DNA from: Providencia huaxiensis
GTDB lineage: Bacteria > Pseudomonadota > Gammaproteobacteria > Enterobacterales > Enterobacteriaceae
Length of the DNA stretch: 64,000 nt
Direction: 5' to 3'
Assembly (NCBI RefSeq): GCF_002843235.3
Contig: NZ_CP031123.2
Location: forward strand, 2,418,001 to 2,482,000
The translations under genes and the position numbers were made by a program. This document shows, one piece after another, positions 1 through 10,362 of this stretch. The first letter of the stretch is position 1. Each line of letters begins with the position of its first letter. Under the pieces are notes generated by a model. The model did no database searches, was not told where the DNA came from, and worked only from the letters and a program-made list of their open reading frames with translations.

Positions 1-1227
1 AGCATCAATCACTTCAATTCTTTTCCTATTTTCATAAATAGTTCTAGGTCTTATTATTACATTTGGATTATCTAATATTTCATCGATTAATGCTCTAGCT
101 TCCTGATTCAATACTGAAGCTTTTTGGTTGGAATATGAGTATGCAGATCCTTCCCTACCCCCATGCTTTTGGAGCGATCTGCCAGCATTTGTTAAACCAT
201 TGCGATTGATTTCTGATGCTGCTTGCTTTAGTTCTTCTTTAGAAGGAAGATCATTATTTTTTATAGAGAACTCATCAGGTTCCCACCCCTCCGGTCCTCC
301 TGCCCCAGAGCCCCCTGCCTCTACTTTATCTGAATTTGATAACTCTTTCCCAACATTTGGATTTTTTGCTGTTTTATCTAAATCATTTGAGCAACTCATG
401 CCAAAAGAGCAATCAAACGTTTCCGCTAGGCCATCGCGAATATTACCTAATGCCTTTTCGATACCTTTTGCAATACTGCTATCTGCTGTTTGTGTTACTT
501 GTGAATTTGAACCAACGCCATGAGGTAATGTAGGAACATTCGGTGTGGGAACGGCAAATACACTACTTTGGGCTATTTTCAGCTTATTTAATTCATTTAC
601 ATTAAACTGAATTTTATCCGTAATATTTTTATGTTGTCTCTTAATTTCGAGCAATTGATTTCTAGCATCACGGTCAGCTCGCTTATTAACCGCATCTATA
701 TATAGATCTATATTATCAAAAGGAAACCTCGGTATACCCGGTATATTATCGTCAAAATCATCTGCGAGGAGCCTGTCTCTATCTTCAATTGTGCGAAATT
801 TAAAGGTTGCTGAAATTTTTAATTTTGAGGAGTCTGAAGATTGAAAATGCCATTTGTACGTACATGGATATTTTTGTGGATCAATGATAAATTTCCAGCC
901 AGGCGATTTTTCAATCTCCGCAATATCCTTTCTCAATATAATTAAATCATTTTCAATTAATGTTTGTTTAGATTTTAAATTATCCTTAATTTTAATCGAA
1001 GGATTTTTAAAAATGTCGACTTTGTGATTATTAACATCATCATGAATGTCAGTTAGTTTTATATTATCATAAAGATTTTCATGTAAAATACATTTTAATT
1101 TTTCATACCTCCCAGTTAAATCAATATCTTCATGAGCATTATCATAATTATTAAAATAATCATTAAGATGTTCTCTTGGATTGTTTCCCCATACAGTTAT
1201 TGTACCTAGATGTGTCACATCATCCAT
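1..1227 (-). CDS. Partial toxin-like protein of unknown family (3' end outside window)
   Basis: An open frame of 409 codons without a stop runs from an ATG at 1227 to the left edge, so the C-terminus is missing. AGGAAG lies 7 bases before the ATG. I do not recognise the N-terminal part. A charged, probably coiled-coil stretch lies near residues 200-240, followed by a Pro-rich segment, a segment with two close cysteines (DCSFGMSC) and a Gly-rich linker (AGGSGAGGPEG). From about residue 344 comes GLTNAGRSLQKHGGREGS. From memory this resembles the beginning of BECR-type RNase toxin domains at the ends of CDI, Rhs and bacteriocin proteins. This layout of long N-part, Gly linker and short catalytic tail suggests a secreted or bacteriocin-like toxin. 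An immunity gene would be expected just outside the window. Base composition is clearly more AT-rich than lpdA next door, consistent with transfer. The reading frame is well supported; the function is inferred. Confidence 0.6.
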   Translation of the reverse strand, partial: MDDVTHLGTITVWGNNPREHLNDYFNNYDNAHEDIDLTGRYEKLKCILHENLYDNIKLTDIHDDVNNHKVDIFKNPSIKIKDNLKSKQTLIENDLIILRKDIAEIEKSPGWKFIIDPQKYPCTYKWHFQSSDSSKLKISATFKFRTIEDRDRLLADDFDDNIPGIPRFPFDNIDLYIDAVNKRADRDARNQLLEIKRQHKNITDKIQFNVNELNKLKIAQSSVFAVPTPNVPTLPHGVGSNSQVTQTADSSIAKGIEKALGNIRDGLAETFDCSFGMSCSNDLDKTAKNPNVGKELSNSDKVEAGGSGAGGPEGWEPDEFSIKNNDLPSKEELKQAASEINRNGLTNAGRSLQKHGGREGSAYSYSNQKASVLNQEARALIDEILDNPNVIIRPRTIYENRKRIEVIDA

Positions 1228-1423
1228 AAACTAACTTCCTTATTAGTTATCAATAAAAAATAGAATAAAGAAATTAGAATTTAATATTTTTATAGTCAAC
1301 TAACTGTTATTATTAATAAACATTCTATTATTTAAAATTAAATACACATTACTTATAAAATGATTAATATTGATTTTAATAAATAATTGGATAAAAGCAT
1401 GTGACTAATTGTTTATATTCACA

Positions 1424-1460
1424 AAAACAAAAAAAAGCCAACGTGTTTCCACATTGGCTT
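1424..1460 (-). terminator. Intrinsic terminator of lpdA
   Basis: Read on the minus strand, an AGCCAATGTG / CACGTTGGCT type stem with a 4-base loop (1436-1459) is followed by an eight-T run and more T-rich sequence. It lies 62 bases after the lpdA stop and closes the pdh cluster. Confidence 0.85.
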
Positions 1461-1474
1461 CAATTCGCTTTGGT

Positions 1475-1505
1475 GATAAACAGCATACTAGAGATACTGT
1501 TTATC
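1475..1505. repeat. Perfect 9-bp inverted repeat after lpdA
   Basis: GATAAACAG at 1475-1483 and CTGTTTATC at 1497-1505 are perfect inverted arms around 13 bases. The structure sits between the lpdA stop and its terminator. It may be a 3' mRNA stability hairpin or a palindromic protein site. It is not a LexA box, because the half-sites have the wrong polarity. Confidence 0.5.
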
Positions 1506-1522
1506 TATGCGATTAAAGAAAA

Positions 1523-2950
1523 TTATTTTTTCTTTTTCGCTTTTGCGTTTGGTAAATCAGTAATGCTACCTTCGTAAATTTCAGCAGCCATACCGATTGA
1601 TTCGTACAGTGTTGGGTGAGCATGGATAGTTAATGCTAAGTCTTCTGCATCACAACCCATTTCAATTGCTAAGCCGATTTCGCCCAGTAATTCACCACCG
1701 TTCACGCCGACAACCGCCCCACCGATAACACGGTTAGATTGCTTGTCGAAAATCAGTTTAGTCATACCTTCTGAGCAGTCAGATGCAATTGCACGACCTG
1801 ACGCAGCCCATGGGAAAGTTGCAACTTCATAGCTGATATTTTGTTCTTTCGCTTCTTTCTCAGTTAAACCAACCCATGCAACTTCTGGCTCAGTATAGGC
1901 GATGGATGGAATAACTTTCGGGTCAAAGTAATGTTTCAGACCAGAGATAACCTCTGCGGCAACGTGACCTTCATGAACACCTTTGTGAGCCAACATTGGT
2001 TGACCAACGATATCACCAATAGCGAAGATGTGTGGAACGTTAGTGCGCATTTGTTTATCCACACGGATAAAGCCACGGTCATCAACTTCAACGCCTGCTT
2101 TGCCTGCATCCAAGTTTTTACCGTTAGGAACACGACCGATTGCCACTAATACTGCATCATAACGTTGTGGTTCTGCAGAAGCTTTTTTACCTTCCATAGA
2201 AACGTAGATACCGTCTTCTTTCGCTTCAACTGCCGTTACTTTAGTTTCTAACAGCAGATTGAATTTTTTACTGATTTGTTTGGTGAATACTTTAACCACA
2301 TCTTTGTCAGCTGCTGGGATGACTTGGTCAAACATTTCAACCACATCGATTTGAGAACCCAGTGCATGATACACAGTCCCCATTTCTAAACCGATGATAC
2401 CCCCACCCATAACCAGCAGACGCTCAGGAACTTCAGTCAGTTCTAATGCATCTGTTGAATCCCAAATACGTGGGTCTTCATGTGGAATGAATGGTAATTG
2501 AATTGGACGGGAACCCGCAGCAATGATTGCGTTATCGAAATTGATAGTTGTGCTACCATTTTCACCTTCAACAACCAGCGTGTTGGCACCTGTGAATTTA
2601 CCGAAGCCGTTAACTACGGTAACTTTACGGCCTTTAGCCATACCAGCCAGACCACCCGTCAGCTGATTAATGACTTTTTCTTTCCATAAGCGAACTTTGG
2701 AAATGTCAGTTTTTGGCTCACCAAAAACGATACCATGTTCTGCTAAAGCTTTTGCTTCTTCGATCACTTTTGCAACATGCAATAACGCTTTAGAAGGAAT
2801 ACAACCAACGTTTAAACAAACACCACCAAGGGTTGAATAACGTTCTACTAAAACAGTTTCTAAACCTAAGTCAGCGCAACGGAAAGCCGCAGAATAGCCT
2901 GCAGGGCCTGCACCAAGCACAACCACTTGGGCTTTAATTTCAGTACTCAT
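1523..2950 (-). CDS. lpdA: Dihydrolipoyl dehydrogenase (E3)
   Basis: This FAD enzyme reoxidises dihydrolipoamide on E2 subunits of pyruvate and 2-oxoglutarate dehydrogenases and on the glycine cleavage H protein, passing electrons to NAD+. The 475-residue product matches E. coli Lpd over its length. It has the N-terminal FAD-binding motif (GAGPAG at 13-18), the redox-active disulfide in GGVCLNVGC (Cys45 and Cys50), the NAD-binding GGGIIGLEMG, and the C-terminal HAHPTLYES His-Glu pair. I chose the second of two adjacent ATGs because MSTEIK is the conserved start; AGAGGT lies upstream. The longer frame up to 3016 has no such support. About 200 bases separate it from aceF, with a terminator between, so it probably also has its own promoter, as in E. 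coli. Confidence 0.97.
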   Translation of the reverse strand: MSTEIKAQVVVLGAGPAGYSAAFRCADLGLETVLVERYSTLGGVCLNVGCIPSKALLHVAKVIEEAKALAEHGIVFGEPKTDISKVRLWKEKVINQLTGGLAGMAKGRKVTVVNGFGKFTGANTLVVEGENGSTTINFDNAIIAAGSRPIQLPFIPHEDPRIWDSTDALELTEVPERLLVMGGGIIGLEMGTVYHALGSQIDVVEMFDQVIPAADKDVVKVFTKQISKKFNLLLETKVTAVEAKEDGIYVSMEGKKASAEPQRYDAVLVAIGRVPNGKNLDAGKAGVEVDDRGFIRVDKQMRTNVPHIFAIGDIVGQPMLAHKGVHEGHVAAEVISGLKHYFDPKVIPSIAYTEPEVAWVGLTEKEAKEQNISYEVATFPWAASGRAIASDCSEGMTKLIFDKQSNRVIGGAVVGVNGGELLGEIGLAIEMGCDAEDLALTIHAHPTLYESIGMAAEIYEGSITDLPNAKAKKKK

Positions 2951-3117
2951 CATGACCTCTTTTTGTTTTGTCCAGCGGTACTGCTGAATAAACGATCTTC
3001 CACTGGAAAAGTACACACTGAGAGCAGTTTACAGAATTGTTAACACCCTGAAAAGGCTCATTTCGTGATGTAACTCCCAACCTTTCGTAGCGGCAGCAAA
3101 AAATTCTGCCCCAGCCT

Positions 3118-3147
3118 AAATAAAACAGACCGGCTTATTCGCCGGTC
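3118..3147 (-). terminator. Terminator between aceF and lpdA
   Basis: GACCGGC (3128-3134) pairs with GCCGGTC (3141-3147) around a 6-base loop. On the minus strand the stem is followed by a moderately T-rich tail (TGTTTTATTT). It lies 7 bases after the aceF stop and probably reduces read-through into lpdA. Confidence 0.7.
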
Positions 3148-3154
3148 TTATTAT

Positions 3155-5014
3155 TTACATCACTAAACGGCGAATATCGCTCATTAATTGCCCTACTAGG
3201 GTGATGAAGCGAGCTCCATCAGCACCATCGATTACACGATGGTCGAAGGACAGTGACATTGGCAGGATCAAGCGAGGAACAAACTCGCTACCATTCCAAA
3301 CAGGTTTCATTGAAGAACGTGACAGCCCCATAATTGCAACTTCTGGTGCGTTCACGATTGGTGCAAAACCAGTTGTTCCGATACCACCAAGGCTTGAAAT
3401 CGTGAAGCAGCCACCTTGCATATCAGACGCAGTCAATTTACCTGCACGCGCTTTCTTAGAAACTTCCATCAGTTCGCGAGATAACTCTAAAATGCCTTTT
3501 TTGTTTACGTCTTTGAAGACAGGAACAACTAAGCCATTTGGTGTATCTACCGCAATACCGATGTTGATATATTTTTTCAGGAACAGGCGCTGCGCATCTT
3601 CAGAAATAGAGCTATTAAAGCGCGGCATTTCTTCCAAAGCACGAGCAACCGCTTTCATGACAAAAACTAATGGTGTGATTTTCACATCCAGTTTTTTCTT
3701 TTCAGCTTCTTTATTTTGTTGCTTACGGAATTCTTCAACTTCAGTAGTATCCACTTCTTCCATCAGCGTAACGTGTGGGATCATTACCCAGTTACGGCTC
3801 AGGTTAGCACCAGAGATTTTTTGGATACGACCCAGTTCAACTTCTTCAACTTCACCAAATTTGCTGTAGTCCACTTTCGGCCATGGCAGCATACCAGGTA
3901 AACCGCCACCTGCTGCTGCAGGAGCTTCCGCACGTTTTACGGCATCTTTCACGTAAGCTTGAACGTCTTCACGCAGGATACGGCCTTTACGGCCTGTGCC
4001 TTTAACTTTCGCTAAGTTAACACCAAATTCACGCGCTAAGCGGCGAATAACTGGTGTTGCATGGATGTATGCATCGTTTTCAACAAATTCAGTTTTGCTG
4101 TCAGTTGTTTTTGCTGGCGCTGCTGGTGCTGGAGTGGCCGCAGGAGCCGGAGCAGATGACTGAGCTACTGGAGCCGCTGCTGGAGCTGCACCTGCCACTT
4201 CAAAGGTCATGATCAGCGAGCCAGTTTTCACTTTATCGCCAGTCGCAATCTTAATTTCTTTAACGGTTCCCGCAAATGGTGCAGGAACTTCCATTGATGC
4301 TTTGTCGCCTTCAACGGTAATGATTGATTGCTCAGCAGAAACGGTATCACCCACTTTTACCATCACTTCAGTGACTTCAACTTCATCACCACCGATATCT
4401 GGTACGTTGACATCTTTAACCGCTGAAGCAGCTGGCGCTGATGGCGCTGCAGCTTGAGCAGCCGGAGCCGCTACAGGAGCCGCGCCTGCAACTTCAAAGA
4501 CCATAATCAGTGAGCCAGTTTTCACTTTATCACCGGTTGCAATTTTAATTTCTTTAACGGTTCCCGCAAATGGTGCAGGAACTTCCATTGAGGCTTTATC
4601 GCCTTCAACAGTGATTAAAGATTGCTCAGCCGTAACCGTGTCACCAACTTTAACCATAATTTCAGTAACTTCAACTTCATCGCCACCGATATCTGGTACA
4701 GCAACATCTTTCGATACCGCTGCGCTTGCTGCTGCCGCTGGAGCTGCTGGGGCTTCTGCAGGAGCTGGCGCTGCTGCACCCGCCTCCGCTTCGAATACCA
4801 TGATTAATTTGCCTGTTGTCACTTTATCGCCAACAGCAATTTTAATTTCTTTTACCACACCCGCTTGTGGAGATGGGACTTCCATAGAAGCTTTATCACC
4901 TTCAACGGTAATAAGCGATTGCTCAGCTTCTACTTTGTCGCCAACTTTAACCATCACTTCGGTGACTTCAACTTCATCAGCACCGATATCAGGCACTTGG
5001 ATTTCAATAGACAT
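3155..5014 (-). CDS. aceF: Pyruvate dehydrogenase E2, dihydrolipoyl acetyltransferase
   Basis: This is the core of the pyruvate dehydrogenase complex; it moves acetyl groups from E1 to CoA on swinging lipoyl arms. The 619-residue protein (E. coli 630) shows three tandem lipoyl domains, each with the lipoylation motif [11 protein letters not shown]; the first lysine is Lys41. They are joined by Ala/Pro-rich flexible linkers. A peripheral-subunit-binding domain follows at about 320-355 ([15 protein letters not shown]). The catalytic domain runs from about 390 to the end, with the active-site motif [13 protein letters not shown]. It starts 13 bases after aceE and is clearly cotranscribed with it. 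The three near-identical lipoyl repeats also form direct DNA repeats that could recombine. Confidence 0.98.
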   Translation of the reverse strand: MSIEIQVPDIGADEVEVTEVMVKVGDKVEAEQSLITVEGDKASMEVPSPQAGVVKEIKIAVGDKVTTGKLIMVFEAEAGAAAPAPAEAPAAPAAAASAAVSKDVAVPDIGGDEVEVTEIMVKVGDTVTAEQSLITVEGDKASMEVPAPFAGTVKEIKIATGDKVKTGSLIMVFEVAGAAPVAAPAAQAAAPSAPAASAVKDVNVPDIGGDEVEVTEVMVKVGDTVSAEQSIITVEGDKASMEVPAPFAGTVKEIKIATGDKVKTGSLIMTFEVAGAAPAAAPVAQSSAPAPAATPAPAAPAKTTDSKTEFVENDAYIHATPVIRRLAREFGVNLAKVKGTGRKGRILREDVQAYVKDAVKRAEAPAAAGGGLPGMLPWPKVDYSKFGEVEEVELGRIQKISGANLSRNWVMIPHVTLMEEVDTTEVEEFRKQQNKEAEKKKLDVKITPLVFVMKAVARALEEMPRFNSSISEDAQRLFLKKYINIGIAVDTPNGLVVPVFKDVNKKGILELSRELMEVSKKARAGKLTASDMQGGCFTISSLGGIGTTGFAPIVNAPEVAIMGLSRSSMKPVWNGSEFVPRLILPMSLSFDHRVIDGADGARFITLVGQLMSDIRRLVM

Positions 5015-5027
5015 TGATTTTTACCTC

Positions 5028-7694
5028 TTATGCCAAACGTGGGTTAACTTTATCTGGGTTGATGTTGTATTTTTTAATCGCTTCTTCAACGACTTTTACA
5101 TCAATCTCACCACGTTTAGCTAATTCACCTAACGCTGCAACAATCACATAGGATGTATCCACTTCAAAGTGGTGACGCAGGTTTTCACGACTGTCTGAAC
5201 GACCGAAACCATCTGTACCCAGAACGCGGTAATCACTTGCAGGAACATAAGTACGAACTTGTTCTGCAAACAGTTTCATGTAGTCAGTTGATGCGACTGC
5301 TGGTGCATCGTTCATAACTTGTGCAATATAAGGAACACGTGGTGCCTCAGATGGGTGCAACATGTTCCAACGCTCACAATCTTGACCATCACGTGCCAAT
5401 TCAGTGAATGAAGTCACGCTATAGACATCAGAACCAATTCCATATTCAGCAGACAGAATATCCGCTGCTTCACGCACGTGGCGCATCATCGAACCTGAAC
5501 CTAATAGCTGAACTTTACCTTTGCTACCTTCAACAGAAGCCAGTTTATAGATACCTTTACGGATACCTTCTTCTACGCCTTCTGGCATTGCTGGCATGTG
5601 GTAGTTTTCATTCAGCGTCGTGATGTAGTAATAAACGTTTTCTTGTTTCTCACCGTACATACGCTCTAAGCCGTCTTGCATGATCACCGCAACTTCGTAA
5701 GCGAAAGCTGGGTCATAAGAAATACAGTTAGGAATAGTCAGTGATTGAATATGGCTATGGCCATCTTCATGCTGTAGACCTTCACCATTCAGTGTTGTAC
5801 GGCCTGAAGTACCACCAATTAAGAAACCACGTGCTTGTTGGTCACCCGCTGCCCACATCAAGTCGCCAATACGTTGGAAACCAAACATTGAGTAGTAGAT
5901 ATAGAATGGGATCATCGGCAGGTTGTTAGTGCTGTATGATGTCGCAGCCGCTAACCAAGAAGAACCCGCACCCAGCTCATTGATACCTTCTTGCAGAATT
6001 TGACCTTTAGAGTCTTCTTTATAGTAAGCAACTTGCTCACGATCTTGCGGAGTATATTGCTGACCTTTAGGACTATAGATACCGATTTGACGGAATAGAC
6101 CTTCCATACCAAATGTACGCGCTTCATCAGCGATGATTGGTACTAAACGTTCTTTGATCGATTTGTTTTTCAACATGACGTTCAACGCACGAACGAACGC
6201 GATAGTTGTTGAAATTTCTTTAGATTGTTCTTCCAATAATTGGCTGAAATCTGCCAGTGCAGGAATATCTAATTTTTCATCAAAGGTTGAACGACGAGCT
6301 GGCAAATAACCACCTAACGCTTGACGGCGTTCATGTAGATATTTGTACTCTTCGGAATCTTTTTCAAACGTAATGTATGGCAGTTTTTCAATTTGCTCAT
6401 CAGCAACAGGCACATTGAACTGATCACGGAAATGACGAACGCCATCCATGTTCATTTTCTTCACTTGGTGAGCAATGTTTTTACCTTCTGCAGTTTCACC
6501 CATACCATAACCTTTGATGGTTTGCGCTAAAATAACAGTCGGTTTGCCTTTAGTTTCTTTGGCTTTTTGGAATGCAGCATACACTTTCTTCGGATCGTGA
6601 CCACCACGGTTCAGAGCCCAAATCTCATCATCAGTCATATCTTTAACTAATGCTGCAGTTTCTGGGTAACGATTAAAGAAGTGTTCACGAACGTATGCAC
6701 CGTCACGTGATTTAAAGGTTTGGTAGTCGCCATCTAAGGTTTCGTTCATCAGTTGAACAAGTTTACCGCTCGTATCTTTACGCAGTAATTCATCCCAACG
6801 GTCGCCCCACATAACTTTGATAACTTGCCAGCCAGCACCATTAAAGATACCTTCTAGTTCATTAACAATTTTACCATTACCAGTAACTGGGCCATCTAAA
6901 CGTTGCAGGTTACAGTTGATAACAAAAACTAAGTTATCTAATTTATCGCGAGTTGCGATAGTAATTGCACCTTTAGATTCTGGCTCATCCATCTCACCGT
7001 CACCAAGGAATGCATATACACGCTGAGCTGATGTATCTTTCAGCCCACGGTTATCAAGGTATTTCAGGAATTTAGCTTGATAGATAGCATTAATTGGCCC
7101 CAGTCCCATTGACACAGTCGGGAACTGCCAGAAGTCAGGCATTAATTTAGGGTGTGGATAAGAAGACAGACCATTTCCACCAATTTCTTGACGGAAGTTG
7201 TTCATTTGCTCTTCAGTTAAGCGGCCTTCCAAGAACGCACGTGCGTAAATACCAGGAGAGATATGACCTTGGAAGAAGACTAAATCTCCGCCGTCATTGT
7301 TATTATGTGCACGGAAGAAGTGGTTAAAGCACACTTCATATAAAGTTGCTGATGACTGGAAAGAAGCCATGTGGCCACCCAGTTCTAAGTCTTTTTTGGA
7401 AGCGCGTAAAACAGTCATCACTGCGTTCCAACGAATTGCAGAGCGAATACGGCGCTCTAAATCCATGTTACCAGGGTATGCCGGCTCATCTTCAACAGCT
7501 ATTGTGTTGATGTAATCAGAATGACCAGATGCACCAGCGGCAATATTAACACCGCCTTTACGTGCTTCGCTTAATACCTGTTCGATAATAAACTGAGCAC
7601 GATCAACACCTTCTTCACGGATGACCGATTCAATCGCCTGTAGCCAGTCGCGAGTTTCAATCGGATCCACGTCATTTTTTAACATATCTGACAT
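5028..7694 (-). CDS. aceE: Pyruvate dehydrogenase E1 component
   Basis: This thiamine diphosphate enzyme decarboxylates pyruvate and acetylates the lipoyl group of AceF. It has 888 residues against 887 in E. coli. It is the homodimeric E1 type, with the ThDP/Mg-binding stretch GDGEMDEPESKGAI through NLVFVINCNLQ at about 230-262. The conserved segments GGTSGRTTLNGEGLQHEDGH and TDGFGRSDSRENLRHHFEV lie near the C-terminus. It is the first structural gene after pdhR and is followed 13 bases later by aceF. A 170-base leader with strong secondary structure precedes it (see 7738-7789). Confidence 0.98.
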   Translation of the reverse strand: MSDMLKNDVDPIETRDWLQAIESVIREEGVDRAQFIIEQVLSEARKGGVNIAAGASGHSDYINTIAVEDEPAYPGNMDLERRIRSAIRWNAVMTVLRASKKDLELGGHMASFQSSATLYEVCFNHFFRAHNNNDGGDLVFFQGHISPGIYARAFLEGRLTEEQMNNFRQEIGGNGLSSYPHPKLMPDFWQFPTVSMGLGPINAIYQAKFLKYLDNRGLKDTSAQRVYAFLGDGEMDEPESKGAITIATRDKLDNLVFVINCNLQRLDGPVTGNGKIVNELEGIFNGAGWQVIKVMWGDRWDELLRKDTSGKLVQLMNETLDGDYQTFKSRDGAYVREHFFNRYPETAALVKDMTDDEIWALNRGGHDPKKVYAAFQKAKETKGKPTVILAQTIKGYGMGETAEGKNIAHQVKKMNMDGVRHFRDQFNVPVADEQIEKLPYITFEKDSEEYKYLHERRQALGGYLPARRSTFDEKLDIPALADFSQLLEEQSKEISTTIAFVRALNVMLKNKSIKERLVPIIADEARTFGMEGLFRQIGIYSPKGQQYTPQDREQVAYYKEDSKGQILQEGINELGAGSSWLAAATSYSTNNLPMIPFYIYYSMFGFQRIGDLMWAAGDQQARGFLIGGTSGRTTLNGEGLQHEDGHSHIQSLTIPNCISYDPAFAYEVAVIMQDGLERMYGEKQENVYYYITTLNENYHMPAMPEGVEEGIRKGIYKLASVEGSKGKVQLLGSGSMMRHVREAADILSAEYGIGSDVYSVTSFTELARDGQDCERWNMLHPSEAPRVPYIAQVMNDAPAVASTDYMKLFAEQVRTYVPASDYRVLGTDGFGRSDSRENLRHHFEVDTSYVIVAALGELAKRGEIDVKVVEEAIKKYNINPDKVNPRLA

Positions 7695-7737
7695 GGTGTA
7701 TTCCTTATCTGTTATCTATTTTATATGTTTATGTGGA

Positions 7738-7789
7738 GCCTATCTTCCTGCTATTTTCCTCATTGCTGTAAAACAGCAGGAAGATAGGC
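7738..7789. repeat. 15-bp inverted repeat with an alternative internal hairpin, pdhR-aceE leader
   Basis: Perfect 15-base arms at 7738-7752 (GCCTATCTTCCTGCT) and 7775-7789 flank 22 bases. A second hairpin, TGCTG-TAAAA-CAGCA at 7764-7778, uses the first four bases of the right arm, so both cannot form fully together. The structure is in the pdhR-aceE intergenic transcript. No T-run follows it in the minus direction, so it is not a classical terminator. Confidence 0.7.
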
Positions 7790-7865
7790 CCTGATGTAGT
7801 TGCCGCTTTAACTCTTAATTAGAGTACTCACAATAATATAGACGCAGCAGTCAGGATCTATATTA

Positions 7866-8636
7866 TTAATTCAAATCAGGATGTTGCTGTAACCGACGTA
7901 AAGAACGTTCTCTGCGAGTTTGCTCTCGGCTAATATCCAACAGTAGATCTTCGATAAAGGCTAAATGACGATGAGAAGCTTCACGTGCTTTTTCAGGTTC
8001 TCTTGCCATTATAGCGGCAAAAATCTGTGCTCGATGTTCACTAACTGCTTTATACATTTCTTTACGGGTATATAAGAACTCGAAATTCTGACGAATATTT
8101 TGTTCTAACATCGGGATCATACAACGCAAAAGGTGTAATAAAACGACATTATGAGCAGCTTCAGTCACAATGAGTTGATATTGTAATACTGCGTCTGACT
8201 CTGCTTCTAGCCCACCATTTTCTTGCGCTGTCTTAATTAATTCATAGCTTTGGCGAATCCGTTCAAGATCCTCATCTGTGCCACGAAGTGCTGCATAATA
8301 AGCTGCAATACCTTCAAGGGCATGGCGAGTTTCAAGGAGATCAAATTGAGATTCAGGATTGCCTTCAAGTAGCTGAGCCAAAGGGTCACTAAAGCTTTGC
8401 CACATTTTTTTTTGTACGAAGGTTCCGCCACCTTGGCGGCGAGATAAAAGGCCTTTCGCCTCTAACGTTTGAATTGCTTCACGCACTGATGGTCGAGATA
8501 CGTCAAACTGCTTTGCAAGTTCGCGTTCAGGGGGCAGCTTTTCGCCAGGGCGTAATGTCCCTTCGAAAATAAGATGTTCGAGACGCTGCTCTATTACATC
8601 TGATAACTTTGGTTGGCGAATTTTACCGTAAGTCAT
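7866..8636 (-). CDS. pdhR: Pyruvate-responsive repressor of the pdh operon, GntR family
   Basis: PdhR represses its own operon when pyruvate is low. The protein has 256 residues (E. coli 254). The N-terminal 75 residues form a GntR winged helix ([26 protein letters not shown]), and an FCD-type effector domain spans about 90-235. The Asp-rich C-terminal tail is as in the family. It is the first gene of the pdhR-aceE-aceF operon. The operator and promoter upstream match the E. coli arrangement. In E. coli the next gene upstream is aroP; here it is nadC after about 730 bases. Confidence 0.97.
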   Translation of the reverse strand: MTYGKIRQPKLSDVIEQRLEHLIFEGTLRPGEKLPPERELAKQFDVSRPSVREAIQTLEAKGLLSRRQGGGTFVQKKMWQSFSDPLAQLLEGNPESQFDLLETRHALEGIAAYYAALRGTDEDLERIRQSYELIKTAQENGGLEAESDAVLQYQLIVTEAAHNVVLLHLLRCMIPMLEQNIRQNFEFLYTRKEMYKAVSEHRAQIFAAIMAREPEKAREASHRHLAFIEDLLLDISREQTRRERSLRRLQQHPDLN

Positions 8637-8689
8637 AATCTGCCATATTCATAAGTGAGTAACTATTGATTACGTATTACCCAGTGTTA

Positions 8690-8704
8690 ATTGGTAATAC
8701 CAAT
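8690..8704. promoter_or_regulatory. PdhR operator
   Basis: ATTGGTAATACCAAT is a perfect inverted repeat matching the PdhR consensus ATTGGTnnnACCAAT. It lies just downstream of the predicted pdhR transcription start, as in E. coli, which fits autorepression by road-blocking. Confidence 0.9.
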
Positions 8705-8720
8705 TTATTTATGGGTTAAT

Positions 8721-8749
8721 AAAGTAACAAAGTATTCACTATCTGTCCA
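8721..8749 (-). promoter_or_regulatory. pdhR-aceEF promoter
   Basis: On the minus strand there is a -35 TGGACA and a -10 TACTTT separated by 17 bases. The surrounding bases (GTGAATACTTTGTTACTTTA) are, from memory, nearly identical to the E. coli pdhR promoter. Confidence 0.8.
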
Positions 8750-9365
8750 TAAAGACCTTGCGCTAAATCATAAAATCCTGCAAATCTTAACAAATTTTTT
8801 TAAAATTTAGCATGAATTGATAACCTAATATGTAATTTAGCATGACATATTTTAACATTAAAAACGATTTTTTATGCTAAAATGCAAAAACTGAACCGTT
8901 AAAGCAACCAGTTGAGTGAATTTAAATTCACAATTAATGAATTTAAAAACAAGCAACCCCCTTAATAGCAATTTTTACTCCCCAAGACTGCAAGTGTGTT
9001 AGTTTTATGTTAACAAAACAGTTCAACCCAAACTTAACTAAAATTTATTTGATAGATTTACATTCAAGCCTATCCATTACCTTAGAATAAAATTGATGTA
9101 GAAAATAAAATAGCGCTGTAATGTTTCAATTTATTGATGAACAAAAAAAATGCAGTAATGTTTCGATTGATGAGGAACTACAAATATTTCGTGGTAATCC
9201 CTTAATTCGTTGCAACCCCTTAGATATTTAAATCAATATCAAAGTACAGTTAGGCGATAAGTAAGTAGGATGCCCACATCCGACTTAACACGAATAGATA
9301 ACGTGTATTAAAGCTTTATTAGCAATACTATGGCTAAGGCATCCCGAATTGATTAATTAGATCAA
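8750..9365. other. Gene-free region between pdhR and nadC
   Basis: About 600 AT-rich bases with no supportable gene. It holds two weak hairpins after nadC (GGATG-CCCA-CATCC near 9270, and ACACG/CGTGT near 9290-9308) that may end nadC transcription. It also holds an imperfect direct repeat containing TAATGTTTC (about 9118 and 9155). This is where aroP and ampE lie in E. coli; neither is present. Confidence 0.5.
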
Positions 9366-10337
<972 letters not shown>

Positions 10338-10362
10338 CTAACAAAAAAGAAAAGAGAATACT

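Noticed and set aside
1475..1505. LexA (SOS) operator near the toxin-like gene
   Set aside because: The palindrome has ACAG...CTGT polarity, the opposite of a LexA box, and lies downstream of lpdA rather than at the toxin promoter.
2951..3117. ArcA site upstream of lpdA (TGTTAACAATTCTGTAA)
   Set aside because: The half-sites are 12 rather than 11 bases apart, so the match is not good enough to report as a feature.
3201..5123. Long plus-strand open frames opposite aceF (222 and 170 codons)
   Set aside because: They are antisense shadows of the repeated lipoyl/linker and catalytic codons, have low-complexity Ser/Thr products, and no ribosome binding site.
9121..9231. 36-codon plus-strand frame in the pdhR-nadC spacer
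   Set aside because: It overlaps the imperfect TAATGTTTC repeats, has no Shine-Dalgarno and no recognisable product; likely chance.
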